DNA of 32,711 nucleotides from an uncultured Paracoccaceae bacterium (GCA_947500005.1 CANMQJ010000031.1:1-32711); one strand, 5' to 3'. Positions 23,468 to 32,603 are shown, counted from the stretch's first letter. Numbers and translations: made by a program. Notes: generated by a model not told the origin, from the letters alone.

Positions 23468-24130
23468 TCAAACCTGCAAACCAAGAAACAGCACGGCCAG
23501 GGGCACAGGGGAGACGGCCAGCGCCACGGTCAGGAGCGTCGTCAGTGGCGAGAAGATGCCGCTGAGGCCGGCCATAACCATGATGCCACCGCCGCCGCCG
23601 ATCACGGAGTTGCCCGGCGTGTTCACCGCGAGGGCCAAGGCAATATAGCGGTAGCGCAGCGCCAGGCTTAGTGCCGGTTTGGACACGCCATCGAGCAGCA
23701 TGGCAAGCCGCTCCTCGCTGGACAGAGGCGCCGCGCGGACGACCAGCGCGGCGGCCTTGCGCATCCGCAGAAACGACAACAGACGCGCCAGCGCGCTGAT
23801 CGGCAGAAAGCGCCCGAACGCATAGGCCAGCATCATCGAGGCCACGGTGCAGACATAGATGAGCGGCGCAATCGCGGCCCCAAAGGCCGCGAGCATGGCC
23901 AGCCCGATCTCAGCCCCTGGCACGAAGGGCAGCGCCAGAAGGCCGATATAAGCCGCCGCACCCAGCATGATGGCGCGGTGCACCTGCTGCTCATTGTCCG
24001 GCCGGATTTGTAGGTTCAGCGCATCGCGGATCAGGTGTGCGCCCCAAGTGACCAAGGCAAGGATCGCAACGAGGATAAACAGCCGCAGGATGACCGTGCA
24101 CAGCGACGCGCCCGCGGTTTTTTGGGCCAT
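23468..24130 (-). CDS. Integral membrane protein, VTT/TVP38-like
   Basis: A 220-residue hydrophobic protein with about five or six membrane segments: near residues 12-30, 50-70, 75-105, 160-180 and 195-218. The segment with ALPFVPGAEIGLAML near 60-75 resembles the re-entrant loop of the VTT (SNARE-associated, DedA/TVP38) family, but the match is partial. A glycine run (IGGGGGIMVMAG) near 175 may mark a tight turn between helices. Function is unknown; relatives are linked to lipid or small-molecule transport. It starts four bases after the stop of the secreted-protein gene, so the two form an operon. Confidence 0.65.
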   Translation of the reverse strand: MAQKTAGASLCTVILRLFILVAILALVTWGAHLIRDALNLQIRPDNEQQVHRAIMLGAAAYIGLLALPFVPGAEIGLAMLAAFGAAIAPLIYVCTVASMMLAYAFGRFLPISALARLLSFLRMRKAAALVVRAAPLSSEERLAMLLDGVSKPALSLALRYRYIALALAVNTPGNSVIGGGGGIMVMAGLSGIFSPLTTLLTVALAVSPVPLAVLFLGLQV

Positions 24131-24134
24131 GTGC

Positions 24135-24620
24135 TTAGCTCGAAGCCGCGTCCACGACGTTGATGTCGGTGGCCGTCCCTGACGCCTCCATCACGATCTG
24201 GTTGGTCCAGTACCAGCGGCGGGTGGTCCATGTCCCGTTGACGGTGACGGTGTCGCCCTCGACCTGGCCGTAGAACACCACCGTATGCGGCGCGTCGGGG
24301 CAAAGGGTTGTGGCGGTGAAATGGATCACGCCGTCGATCTCTTTCGTCTTGTAGTCTGACCAGCCGAAATCGCAGTAATTCTGGCAGTCGACTGACTGGA
24401 ACGTCCCGTCGCGGAACACGATTTCGTCCTCAAGGACCGCACCGCTATCAACATCCGTGCCGTAGATCTCAAAAGATCGACCGTCCAGCGCGCCCGACGA
24501 GACCCAGGCACCTTCGGGCACCTTCAGGTCGGGGATATCTTCGTTCATCACCGACATCGTGGCCGCGCCGGTGCCAGCAGTGGCAAGGGCGATGGCGGCA
24601 ATTCGGATGGCTTGGGTCAT
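24135..24620 (-). CDS. Small exported protein of unknown function
   Basis: A 161-residue protein from the ATG at 24620, chosen because GGAG lies six bases upstream; an ATG at 24632 would place the ribosome site inside the gene. Residues 1-25 form a short signal peptide (IAAIALATAGTGAATMS). The rest looks like an all-beta domain with a cysteine pair (DCQNYCDFGWSDY) and a further cysteine in ATTLCPDAP, suited to a periplasmic setting. I do not know the family. It is co-transcribed with the membrane protein that follows. Confidence 0.65.
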   Translation of the reverse strand: MTQAIRIAAIALATAGTGAATMSVMNEDIPDLKVPEGAWVSSGALDGRSFEIYGTDVDSGAVLEDEIVFRDGTFQSVDCQNYCDFGWSDYKTKEIDGVIHFTATTLCPDAPHTVVFYGQVEGDTVTVNGTWTTRRWYWTNQIVMEASGTATDINVVDAASS

Positions 24621-24846
24621 GACAATCTCCATCTCAGTCTGGAATTCGAAGTCGGTCGCATGACGGTAACAGCTGTACTCTGCAGCACCTTATACCACGA
24701 CCAACCCGAAAATTGAGCCTTCAAAGGGCCAGGGCCCACTCTTGCAACGATCTGACAGGTCCGGGCCTGCATGTTCATCGACGTCACGCGGCGCGGCGCC
24801 AACCCGCTGCGCTGTTGCAACTGCCCGACTTGTGCGACTGTCCATC

Positions 24847-25296
24847 TCACCGCGCGCCCAGAACCTCGGCAAACATCGCAGCATAGGCTGGACGCGCCAG
24901 AGCCACGCCTTTCTCAAGCTCGGGATGCGGCGACAGGGTGGTAAGATACCCGACATCGAGCATCGAAAGGTAGGACTGACCGTCCTCGACGTAGAAGGCG
25001 ATATTGCCGCAGGGCATCATGGCCATGTTGTGCAGGCCCGCTGCCGCGACGTAGCGGCGCATATCGTTGAAACAGATCTTCATGCCGACGGCCGCGCCGC
25101 CCATCATGTCAAATTCGCCATTGAGCGACCAGCCGTCGTCCATCGCAATGAAATCGCGGATCAGCGCGGCGGCCTCCTGCGGCGTCTGGTCCAGCGCGTG
25201 GATAATGAAGTGTTCCGACACTTCGGCTTTGGCGACGGGTGCCGACGTCAGACCGGCCAAGGCCGCGACGGACAGGGTCTTCAGGATAGTGTTCAT
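24847..25296 (-). CDS. DUF302-like periplasmic protein
   Basis: A 149-residue protein with a clear signal peptide ending near residue 24 (SAPVAKA before EVSEH). The mature part resembles DUF302: a segment KICFNDMRRYVAAAGL followed by MMPCGNIAFYVEDGQSYLSM, in which the proline-cysteine turn and the following strand pair are typical. DUF302 proteins are small, widespread and of uncertain function; some are found near redox or heme proteins. The start has GGAAGGG upstream. No close partner gene is evident, and 226 bases separate it from the next gene downstream. Confidence 0.65.
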   Translation of the reverse strand: MNTILKTLSVAALAGLTSAPVAKAEVSEHFIIHALDQTPQEAAALIRDFIAMDDGWSLNGEFDMMGGAAVGMKICFNDMRRYVAAAGLHNMAMMPCGNIAFYVEDGQSYLSMLDVGYLTTLSPHPELEKGVALARPAYAAMFAEVLGAR

Positions 25297-25339
25297 GGGA
25301 GTTCCCTTCCTTCAAATTTCTGCATCGGCGATCGCTTGG

Positions 25340-26140
25340 TCAGGCCGTCGCAACAAGATACTTGGCCCGCGCACCAAAGCTGATCGTCCCGTCCTCGCGC
25401 TCGAAGGGTTTCAGGAAACCTTCCATCGCGGCCATGAGGTCGTCCTCGCCCGAGTGCTGCCCCGCCCGCACAGCGACGCCAGACGACGCCATGCCGCGCA
25501 GGGCGGTGGCAAGGTCGGGATAGTGCCAGGGGGTTTCGACGTCCCGCACCTCGACCGGTGTCAGACCGCCTGCCTCGGCAAAGCCGCGCAGGGCCGCATC
25601 ATTCGACAACGCAAAGGGGCCACCGGCTCCTGGCGGCGGAGGCGGCAAGAGCGGCTTCAGCGCAGCAACATGGCCTGCGGCTTCCATACCCTCGGGTTCG
25701 CCCCAGGTCATGATGACGACCCATCCGCCAGGACGTGTGACCCGCCCTGCCTCGCGCAGCGCTTGGGCCGCGTCGCCCGCATACTGGAAAGAGTTGAACC
25801 CGGTCACCAGATCGAAGCTGTCTTCCGCGAACGGCAGCGCCTCAAGATCGCCCTGCCTGAAGTCCTTGCCGGGGTTCCGTTCGCGCGCGATCTCCAACAG
25901 CTCTGCCGAGGCATCAAGCCCAGAGACGCTTGCGCCCAACAAGGCCGAACGTGCCGCGGCCATGCCCGCCCCGCACCCAGCGTCCAGATGGCGAGTGCCC
26001 GGGCCAACCTTGGCGTGCGCCAGAACCGCATCGAACGCGGCGGCGAACTGGCCTTCCTGGACCTCGGCCCAGTCACGGGCCCGGGCGCCCCAAAGGGGCC
26101 CGTTGAGTGCCGCGGTGCCTTTTTCAAGCGTCTTGCTCAT
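25340..26140 (-). CDS. Class I SAM-dependent methyltransferase
   Basis: A 266-residue enzyme. The ATG at 26140 is chosen because GGAGG lies nine bases before it; the frame is open 31 codons further upstream, but with no good start there. Motif I LDAGCGAG (residues 52-59) binds SAM, followed by LDAS and the motif II/III region LEALPFAEDSFDLVTGF, then REAGRVTRPGGWVVIM for the central strands. This is the UbiE/COQ5-like small-molecule methyltransferase fold, and no DNA-binding part is seen. The substrate cannot be told. It lies 135 bases downstream of the winged-helix regulator gene on the same strand and may be controlled by it. Confidence 0.85.
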   Translation of the reverse strand: MSKTLEKGTAALNGPLWGARARDWAEVQEGQFAAAFDAVLAHAKVGPGTRHLDAGCGAGMAAARSALLGASVSGLDASAELLEIARERNPGKDFRQGDLEALPFAEDSFDLVTGFNSFQYAGDAAQALREAGRVTRPGGWVVIMTWGEPEGMEAAGHVAALKPLLPPPPPGAGGPFALSNDAALRGFAEAGGLTPVEVRDVETPWHYPDLATALRGMASSGVAVRAGQHSGEDDLMAAMEGFLKPFEREDGTISFGARAKYLVATA

Positions 26141-26275
26141 GCTTTGTTCCTCCGATCGGTGCGAGCCAGGTTGGGCGGCACAAGCGCATCTTTGCTGGCG
26201 ACGATCCCAGCAGCGTCGGGCAGCGCGACGCATCGCGCCATACGCATGACTAAAAACTTCTAAAGACCGGACGTC

Positions 26276-27820
26276 TCAGCGGACCGCATCTGCCGCGGCA
26301 GGGGGCGCAAGGCCGGCCGCGACACGAAAGAAGGTCTGCGCACGGGCAAGGTAGTCGGGATCGGCGCTGAGCCATCGGCCGGCCAGACGCGCCTCGACCA
26401 GCTTGGGCGCGATCTGCTCGACCTTTCGGAACGCCCGGGTGGCCTTTTCGATCTGGCCTTGCCCGACATAGGCGATCGTGCCCAAGATCAGCGGTGTCGC
26501 GGTCTGGGCCGCCTCCCGAAGTGCGGCCTCGGCCGCGTCTGCGGTGGCCGCATAATTGCGCGCCGCGAACTGCGCAAAGCCAAGCGCACAAAGCATCGAG
26601 CCCCGTGCTGGATCGCGGGGGCTGCGCCGCAGACCGGCCTCGGTCAACGGCACCCCGATATCGGCGTTGCCGTTGATCGCCTCGTAGAACCCGAGCCAGC
26701 ACAGGGTTACTGCGCAATTAGGGTTCATTTCGTGGGCCTGCCGCAACTCTGGCAGGCCGGTGGCCACATCCTGTTTTATGAAATGCAGTTGCGCCCGGAG
26801 CCGCCGCGCCTGGTGATCGGTCTTGTCGATGGCGATGGCGCGGGTCGCCGCGTCGATGCCCGCCTCCAACGTATCGGGCACGCTGTCCGTGGTCCCGTGG
26901 TAGACATTCCACCAGGCGACCCAGGCCAGGACCCGCCAGGCCATGGCGCAACCTGCATCGCGCGCCAGAGCCTGCCGGGCCAGCGCCTCTGCATGGTCGC
27001 GGACCCCCCGGTCGTAGTCCATCTCGCCCGCCGAGATCACCGACCAGGCCCGCTGCGCCAGGCCCCAGGCGGTCAGATCCTCGGGCAGCAGGACCCGGTT
27101 CCGTTCGGTCTCGGCGCGGGCGATATGGGGCGTGAGGCAGGTGACGATGGCGCGTGCGACCTGGGCTTGCGTCTCGAAGTGATCGACCATGTCGCGGTCG
27201 AAGTTCTCTGCCCAGACATGCCCGCCATCGGCGGCGTCGATCAGCTGTGCGGTCACGCGCACGCGGTCCGGACGGGCCCGCACGCTGCCTTCCACCAGAT
27301 ACCGAACACTCAGGTCGCGCGCGACCGCGCGCAGATCCCGCGGCGTTTCGCGATAAACAAAGGCAGAGTTGCGGGCCACCACGAAGAGGTCGCGGAACCG
27401 GGACAGTTCGGTCGTGATGTCCTCGACAAAGCCATCGGCGAGCCAATCGAGGTCGGGATCGCCGCCAAGCGTCTCGAACGGCAGGATCGCGACAGACGGC
27501 TTTTCTGTCAAGGCCGGCGGCAAGCCATCTGTCTGAGCGAGCGCCAGGCGCAGACCGCGGCCCGCGACGGTCACGATCGCGTCCGCCCCAAGCAGGCGCC
27601 GCAGATTGCCGACTTGCACATTGAGATTGTTGTCGCCCACGACAATCCCTGGCCAAACCGCATCCATCAACTCGTCTCGCGACACGATCCTGTCGCGGTG
27701 AGACACCAGCACCTCCAGCACGTCGAAAGCGCGCGCGCCAAGGCGCACGACCTGACCGTCGCGCAGAAGCTGCCGCCTGCGACGGTCAAGAACGAAGTCT
27801 GCGAAATGGAACTGATCCAT
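26276..27820 (-). CDS. CadC-type winged-helix regulator with TolB-like and TPR domains
   Basis: A 514-residue protein. Residues 1-95 form an OmpR/PhoB-type winged helix: DFVLDRRRRQLLRDG, LLR and LGARAFDVLEVLV, then AVWPGIVVGDNNLNVQVGNL as the recognition region. Residues 105-200 resemble the TolB-like domain of this family (SVAILPFETLGGDPDLDWLA). The rest, about 230-510, is a chain of alanine-rich helical pairs that looks like TPR repeats. No membrane helix follows the DNA-binding domain, unlike CadC itself, so it is probably cytoplasmic. This architecture is common in alphaproteobacteria, where a signal or partner is thought to bind the TPR part. The target is unknown. Confidence 0.85.
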   Translation of the reverse strand: MDQFHFADFVLDRRRRQLLRDGQVVRLGARAFDVLEVLVSHRDRIVSRDELMDAVWPGIVVGDNNLNVQVGNLRRLLGADAIVTVAGRGLRLALAQTDGLPPALTEKPSVAILPFETLGGDPDLDWLADGFVEDITTELSRFRDLFVVARNSAFVYRETPRDLRAVARDLSVRYLVEGSVRARPDRVRVTAQLIDAADGGHVWAENFDRDMVDHFETQAQVARAIVTCLTPHIARAETERNRVLLPEDLTAWGLAQRAWSVISAGEMDYDRGVRDHAEALARQALARDAGCAMAWRVLAWVAWWNVYHGTTDSVPDTLEAGIDAATRAIAIDKTDHQARRLRAQLHFIKQDVATGLPELRQAHEMNPNCAVTLCWLGFYEAINGNADIGVPLTEAGLRRSPRDPARGSMLCALGFAQFAARNYAATADAAEAALREAAQTATPLILGTIAYVGQGQIEKATRAFRKVEQIAPKLVEARLAGRWLSADPDYLARAQTFFRVAAGLAPPAAADAVR

Positions 27821-28075
27821 GAACCGAGGTGCGAAGGCCTAACGTGACCATTAACGTAGCGGAACCGAACCCGTCTGCCCACAGCTGCCTTCGACTTGAT
27901 AGCAGCAGAAGGCCCTTCTCAGACCACCTGCGAAACCATTTTGCCGGAGGATGCGGATCGGCTGGCCACACCCAATTTCAACATGCGTAGCGAATGTCGG
28001 CAATCATGAGCCGCATCGCGGCTACGAACAACATCTTTCAATTTCGGCTCTGGGTCGGAAGTGTTGGGCTCTCCA
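27821..28075. other. Gene-free region upstream of the winged-helix regulator
   Basis: I see no gene here. It must hold the promoter of the minus-strand regulator gene that starts at 27820, but no convincing boxes stand out. The DNA around 27880-28020 has the look of intergenic fragments seen repeatedly in Rhodobacteraceae; this is an impression that was not checked. Confidence 0.3.
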
Positions 28076-28200
28076 TGCCCTGCGCACGCGTCAGGCACCT
28101 GCCCTGTACAGCCCAGCAGATGTACGACCTGGTCGCCGATGTGGGACGCTACCCGGAGGGGTCGCTTTGCGCCGCACCTGTGAAGTCACGCGGAAGGAAG
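28076..28200 (+). pseudogene. Relic of a RatA/COQ10-type ubiquinone-binding START-domain gene
   Basis: From ATG 28076 the frame encodes VRHLPCTAQQMYDLVADVGRYPE within its first 30 residues, which is the well-conserved N-terminus of RatA/COQ10-like proteins (usually HLPYT, then DLVADVxxYPEFLPW). Directly after YPE the expected FLPWC is missing; CAAPVKSRG a few residues later could be its damaged continuation. The frame then continues with unrelated, charged sequence to a stop at 28323. Intact proteins are about 150 residues. Only the first third is recognisable, so this is a decayed or rearranged copy. Confidence 0.55.
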
Positions 28201-28535
28201 GGTGGGACCCGGGCGTTCGCCGCGCGGACGATAAGTGTCCGCTTCGGGGCCTTGAGCGGCGCCGAACAGGCCCCGAGGGGTAGGTGCCCTGGCGACGATA
28301 CCTCACCGCCGTCGTACTCGTGATGGAGAAGATCGGCACTGCCGCATGCGCGGGGCCAGTCGTGCAAAATCAGCGCCGACAGGCGTTGCTGAGAGACCGA
28401 CGTGTCGGAATCAAACCATGAGGCTTGTCTCGCCCTCTCAATGCAACGAAGAAATTCCTCTCACCTTGTCGTCCCGGATCCGCTTTACTTGGGCCATGCG
28501 ATCCTGCAGCATGTTCGTTTGTGGACTGATCCTCG

Positions 28536-29219
28536 ATGAACATGCCCGACTTCAAGGGTCCCTTGCGGGATCTTATGCACGACGCAGACACTTCTGCGGC
28601 GCTTTCCGATCGGATTCTTCGTGCCTGTTCGATTCGCGATGTTCCGGCACACACCTACCTCCAGCACGTCGCCGACGAACCCGCCGGAATGTGGGGCCTT
28701 GCCGACGGAGCGCTTTCGGTCGAATTCGCGCCGGGGACGCGTGATCCGCAGATGGGCTACCTGCTTCTTCCACCGGTCTGGGTCGGCGAGGGAGGGGTCG
28801 TGTCCGGCGTGCGTCGCATGGTCGGGCTATCTACGACCCGCAGGTCCGTTCTGCTGCACCTGCCCGTACAGCATTTCGCCAGCATCGCGCGCGACGAACC
28901 GCTGATCTGGCAGTGGATATCGAGAGAGCAGAACAAGAACTTCGAACGCGCCCTCGGGATGGTGGATGCGTTGATGGTTCGAGGCAGCGAAGCGCGCGTC
29001 GCGGCCGTGCTAACGAAGCTCGGGGGACGTCTCGGAAACCATGCCGACGCTCCGCGAGTCCTCGATATCACGCAGGCTCGGCTCGCGACCGTCGCCAATG
29101 TGTCGCGCACCGTCCTGGGCCCCGCTTTGAAGAAGTTCGAGGCGAAGGGCGCGATCACGCTCGGTTTTGGCACGATCACGGTCACCGACCCGTCTGCCTT
29201 GCGAGATATTTCCGATTAG
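28536..29219 (+). CDS. Crp/Fnr-family transcriptional regulator
   Basis: A 227-residue protein (225 if started at ATG 28542). Residues 20-140 form a cyclic-nucleotide-binding-type beta roll (VPAHTYLQHVADEPAGMWGL and VWVGEGGVVSG), though the residues that hold cAMP are not evident and no Fnr-type cysteine cluster is present. A long helix follows near 115-145. The C-terminal winged helix near 155-215 has the recognition segment ITQARLATVANVSRTVL. No strong ribosome site precedes the start. It reads toward the DUF1254 gene but is separated from it by gene relics. Its ligand and targets are not apparent. Confidence 0.85.
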   Translation: MNMPDFKGPLRDLMHDADTSAALSDRILRACSIRDVPAHTYLQHVADEPAGMWGLADGALSVEFAPGTRDPQMGYLLLPPVWVGEGGVVSGVRRMVGLSTTRRSVLLHLPVQHFASIARDEPLIWQWISREQNKNFERALGMVDALMVRGSEARVAAVLTKLGGRLGNHADAPRVLDITQARLATVANVSRTVLGPALKKFEAKGAITLGFGTITVTDPSALRDISD

Positions 29220-29442
29220 GCCTTTCGGAAGCCCTCGGGTGCTGTGCCAGATCCCGGAGGATCTTGCGGCAACCCAAGGCAGTGTAGACGCCGAGATCGG
29301 CGGCGCACCCAAGGCCGCGCCAGCAGATACTCGATTTGCCCGGATCCGAGCAAATTGCCGACGACAAGAAGCATACGATTCTCGGGAATGTTGCTGGATG
29401 AGTCGGCTTCCATGGCGTCGATATCGTGAACCCAAGGCCTCA
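29220..29442. other. Gene-free region after the Crp/Fnr regulator
   Basis: Short open frames exist on both strands but none has a recognisable product or a ribosome site. No terminator with a T tract is evident after the regulator. Confidence 0.3.
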
Positions 29443-29690
29443 ATGAACGTGTCTCCGCAGTTGTCCGTGACCCTTGCCGTGGCCGTTCTGTCGAGCACGG
29501 CTCCGTCGGCGCAGGACAAGCCGAGGATGCTCGTTGTTTCGGGCGGCGACACCGACTTGCAGAACCTGTCGCCATCCCGACCGCCCGCCCCGGGACCTCG
29601 AGCGTGTTCATCAAGCCCTCGATCGGCCTCGGCAAAGAGCGCGCCTACGACTGGGGGTTCGAGGCCGGCATCAAGGTCGTCGGCTTCTGA
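29443..29690 (+). pseudogene. Fused relic: exported sulfatase-like N-terminus joined to an outer-membrane protein C-terminus
   Basis: From ATG 29443 a signal peptide (about 24 residues, ending SAQ) is followed by DKPRMLVVSGGDTDLQNLS, which looks like the start of an arylsulfatase (usually DKPNILVIxGDDIG). The first aspartate of the metal site has become Gly-Gly. Near 29570 this ends and a different frame carries a meaningful tail, VFIKPSIGLGKERAYDWGFE then AGIKVVGF and a stop at 29688-29690. That tail resembles the C-terminal strand of outer-membrane transporter-like proteins. An internal deletion between two neighbouring genes, with a frame shift at the join, would explain this. Confidence 0.5.
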
Positions 29691-29754
29691 GGGCCGAGAG
29701 CGTATGCCGGCCGAAAGAACGTGTCACAGCATTAACCAGGATGGAGAACCAAGG

Positions 29755-31281
29755 ATGTTGCAAGGATTGCGGAACACGAAAGGAGGCGCCGGCCGGGTCG
29801 CGCACGCAGCGACTGCCCTGTTGCTCGGAACCTCGATGATGCTGGCAACTGCCGGACCATCACTTGCGCAGGCCTATTCCCCCTTGGGACATCCGACGGA
29901 GGAACCGGTCGGCGGCCAGCCTCCGACCGGGGCCGAGCGCTCGGTCGTGGATTTCGACTATCAGTTGAAGTACCAACGCGCGTTCGAGGTGGTTCTGTGG
30001 GCCATGCCCGCAGTCGTCATCTACCGCATGCGCGACTGGGCATTCAAAGAACTCGGAGCCGAGAACAACACCATATTCTCCTATTCCGAAACGGCCGGGC
30101 CGAACCTCGAAGTGGCGACAAGCAACAGCAGCACGCCTTACATCGGCGGCTATACCGACCTGCAGAACGGTCCGGTCGTGCTCCAAGTCCCGGCCTCCGG
30201 CCCGGAGGGCACGCTTTACGGGCAGGTGGTGGATGCCTGGCAGTTCACAATCGCCGACATCGGCCCCTCCGGTCTCGACAAGGGACAGGCCTCGAAATAC
30301 CTCTTCACTCCGCCTGGCTACAGCGGCGAGATCCCCGACGGATACCTTCACGTCGCCTCGCCCAATTACCGCATCGCCTTTGCCTTCCGTTCGGTCGTTC
30401 TGCCCGGCAAGACCGAGAAGGATGCGTATGACTATGCCAAGCGGCTGAGGATGTACTACCTGTCAGAAGCGGACAATCCGCCCGAGCAGAAATTTATCGA
30501 CCCATCGAACGATCGCTATGCAGGTCTGCCGCGGCATGACGAGGTCTATTTCGACGACGTCTATCAGATCTTCAGTGTCGAGCCGGTGCGGGATCAGGAC
30601 AAGATCATGATGGGCATGCTCGCCACGCTGGGAATTCGGCAAGGTCAGCCCTTTGCCCCCGATGAAACGTCCAGACGTGCCATGCGGCAGGCTGCCGTCG
30701 ACGGCTGGTACTACATTCAGGACTATTTCGACAACTTGCCGGCAGATCGCTTCTACTGGCCGGATCGCCACTATGCGTCCTTGCTGATGAGCGATGAGAG
30801 CCGCCGCTTCGAATACACCTACGCGGACCGGATCGACACCATCCCGCGGGCTGCACAGTTTGCCTGGTGCACCTATGTTCCCGTCGTCCTGAGCGACACG
30901 CCTGCCACGCAGTATCTCGTGTCGATGGCCGACAAGGACGGAAACCTGCTGGAATCGGGCAGGTCCTATCGGGTCGATGTGCCGAAGGACGTTCCGGTGG
31001 AGCAGTTCTGGGCCCTGACCGTGTATGACCGGGCGACCTACAGCTTCATCTATGCGCCGGACGGAAGAACAACTCTTTCCTCATACGATCTGGCGGAAAT
31101 GAAGACGAATGAAGACGGGTCCGTTTCGATCTATGTCGGCCCCGAGGCTCCGGAGGGGATGGAGTCGAACTGGATCGATACGGCGGGCAAGCGCCCCATG
31201 CCGATGTTCCGGTTCTATGGTCCACAGGACGCCCTGAACGACAGATCGTTCAAGATGCCGGATTTCGAGCCGGTCGACTGA
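29755..31281 (+). CDS. Exported DUF1254/DUF1214 domain protein
   Basis: A 508-residue protein. ATG 29755 is chosen because GGAG lies nine bases upstream and a signal peptide follows at once (residues 1-40, cleaved after SLAQA); the frame is open much further upstream, but that part covers the gene relic. Residues 60-200 carry the DUF1254 domain (AMPAVVIYRMRDWA, YTDLQNGPVVLQVP, WQFTIADIGPSGLD). The C-terminal DUF1214 domain, about 380-495, includes TVYDRATYSFIY and a closing IYVGPEAPEG with the partner WIDTAGKRPMPMFRFYGP. Proteins of this pair are common, periplasmic and of uncertain function. The AraC-type gene follows on the same strand. Confidence 0.88.
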   Translation: MLQGLRNTKGGAGRVAHAATALLLGTSMMLATAGPSLAQAYSPLGHPTEEPVGGQPPTGAERSVVDFDYQLKYQRAFEVVLWAMPAVVIYRMRDWAFKELGAENNTIFSYSETAGPNLEVATSNSSTPYIGGYTDLQNGPVVLQVPASGPEGTLYGQVVDAWQFTIADIGPSGLDKGQASKYLFTPPGYSGEIPDGYLHVASPNYRIAFAFRSVVLPGKTEKDAYDYAKRLRMYYLSEADNPPEQKFIDPSNDRYAGLPRHDEVYFDDVYQIFSVEPVRDQDKIMMGMLATLGIRQGQPFAPDETSRRAMRQAAVDGWYYIQDYFDNLPADRFYWPDRHYASLLMSDESRRFEYTYADRIDTIPRAAQFAWCTYVPVVLSDTPATQYLVSMADKDGNLLESGRSYRVDVPKDVPVEQFWALTVYDRATYSFIYAPDGRTTLSSYDLAEMKTNEDGSVSIYVGPEAPEGMESNWIDTAGKRPMPMFRFYGPQDALNDRSFKMPDFEPVD

Positions 31282-31323
31282 CAGCGCCCGCCCGATTGGA
31301 GTTGAAACGTCCCGCGGCTGACA

Positions 31324-31344
31324 GCCGGCGCATCCCGCGCCGGC
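31324..31344 (+). terminator. Strong hairpin after the DUF1254 gene
   Basis: GCCGGCGC at 31324-31331 pairs perfectly with GCGCCGGC at 31337-31344 around a five-base loop, 43 bases after the stop codon. No T run follows, so it may stabilise the 3' end or act with Rho rather than serve as a classical intrinsic terminator. Confidence 0.45.
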
Positions 31345-31589
31345 GCATTCTCAAGGTTCGATCCTGTGATCGACGCCACAACATACCCGCCTACTTGCCG
31401 GATCGAGAACTGCCGGGCACCGATCATTCGCTGCGGCCGGCACGACTGTCCGTGAAGGGCCGGGAGCGACGACAGGTGCCCATGGCGAAAATGCAAAGAC
31501 TGCTACCCGCAACGCTTTCAGGATGGGCTCCCGTCCGCCGCGCCCCGGGTTCCACCGCGAGCTTGGCTCTTCACCAAACGAACCTTAGA

Positions 31590-32603
31590 ATGCCGGGCAT
31601 GGGGTATGTCACGTCGCTCTTCGCGCGCAAGGTGGTCGCCGCGGCGGGCGGTAGGATCGATGCTGCGGCGATGCTGGCCAGCGTCGGGATAGACCCCGAT
31701 GCGCCCTGGGGCCCCGGGCAGATGATCCCGGCCGAGCGCTACTACGACATGCTCGAACGGATCGCCGAGCAGATCGACGCGACCGACCTGCCGGTGCGCA
31801 CGGGCGCCTCCATGCGGCTCGACGAATACGGCGCGCTCGGTCTGGCCTTCAAGGCGGCTACGACCCTTGGGGCATCATATGCACGGGTGGAACGCTATGC
31901 GCGTCTCTGGACCAGTGTCGTCGAATATGAACTGCGGCCGGCAGCGGGGGGCACGCTCGTCATACTGCACCGGGCGGGCGAACGGCGCCTCGGGATGCGC
32001 CTGTCGAACGAGGCGACCCTTGCGAGCGCCGTGGCCATTGCAAGGCAGGTCTGCCCGGTGCCACTCGCCCCCGTGGAGGTGATGCTCCGACATCCCACCC
32101 CGCGCAGGATCGCCGCGCACGAGGACTGGTTCGGCTGTCCAGTGCGCTTCGGCGCGGACCTCGACGCGATCCTTTATGCCGACGAGACGCTGGCCCGGCC
32201 CAACGTCCTCGGGGACGAGGGGATCTCGCACTACCTCACCACGCATCTCGACGCGGAACTGTCCGAACTCACCCGGGCACCCGCGCTTGTCACGCAAGCC
32301 CAAGCTCTGATCGCCCAAGCCCTCAGCGAAGGGACGCCGAAGATGGCCGAGATCGCCCGCGGCCTCGGGCTCAGCGCGCGGTCCTTTCACCGGCGCCTCT
32401 CGGAGCACGGGATGAGCTTCCAGGGCCTCACCGAGGAGACCCGCCGCGACCTCGCCGAGGGGCTCTTGCGCGACGAGAGCCATTCGCTGGCCGAGATCGC
32501 GTTCCTCACAGGGTTCTCCGAGCAGAGCGCCTTTACCCGCGCGTTCAAGCGATGGGTAGGCACAACGCCCGCGACCTACCGCAAGGACATGGCCCGCCGC
32601 TGA
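31590..32603 (+). CDS. AraC-family transcriptional regulator with an arabinose-binding-like N-terminal domain
   Basis: A 337-residue protein from ATG 31590; ATG 31599 is possible, and the frame is open back to 31296 without family similarity. Residues 15-205 form the domain found in OruR/ArgR-like AraC regulators (GIDPDAPWGPGQMIPAERYY, LGLAFKAATTLG, RLSNEATLASA). The C-terminal 100 residues hold two helix-turn-helix units: MAEIARGLGLSARSFHRRL and LAEIAFLTGFSEQSAFTRAF, followed by the typical WVGTTPATYR ending. The length fits the family. The next gene downstream is outside the window, but paired direct repeats just after this gene suggest its target promoter lies there. Confidence 0.9.
   Translation: MPGMGYVTSLFARKVVAAAGGRIDAAAMLASVGIDPDAPWGPGQMIPAERYYDMLERIAEQIDATDLPVRTGASMRLDEYGALGLAFKAATTLGASYARVERYARLWTSVVEYELRPAAGGTLVILHRAGERRLGMRLSNEATLASAVAIARQVCPVPLAPVEVMLRHPTPRRIAAHEDWFGCPVRFGADLDAILYADETLARPNVLGDEGISHYLTTHLDAELSELTRAPALVTQAQALIAQALSEGTPKMAEIARGLGLSARSFHRRLSEHGMSFQGLTEETRRDLAEGLLRDESHSLAEIAFLTGFSEQSAFTRAFKRWVGTTPATYRKDMARR

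Noticed and set aside
25067..26263. Plus-strand open frame opposite the DUF302-like and methyltransferase genes
   Set aside because: It spans two genes with clear motifs on the other strand and has arginine- and glutamine-rich composition typical of a shadow frame.
26459..27847. Plus-strand 462-codon open frame opposite the winged-helix regulator
   Set aside because: The minus strand carries a recognisable winged helix and TPR region; the plus-strand product has no family character.
29167..29754. Extension of the DUF1254 protein upstream to give a 704-residue protein
   Set aside because: The frame runs through the fused gene relic, while the signal peptide and ribosome site both fit ATG 29755.
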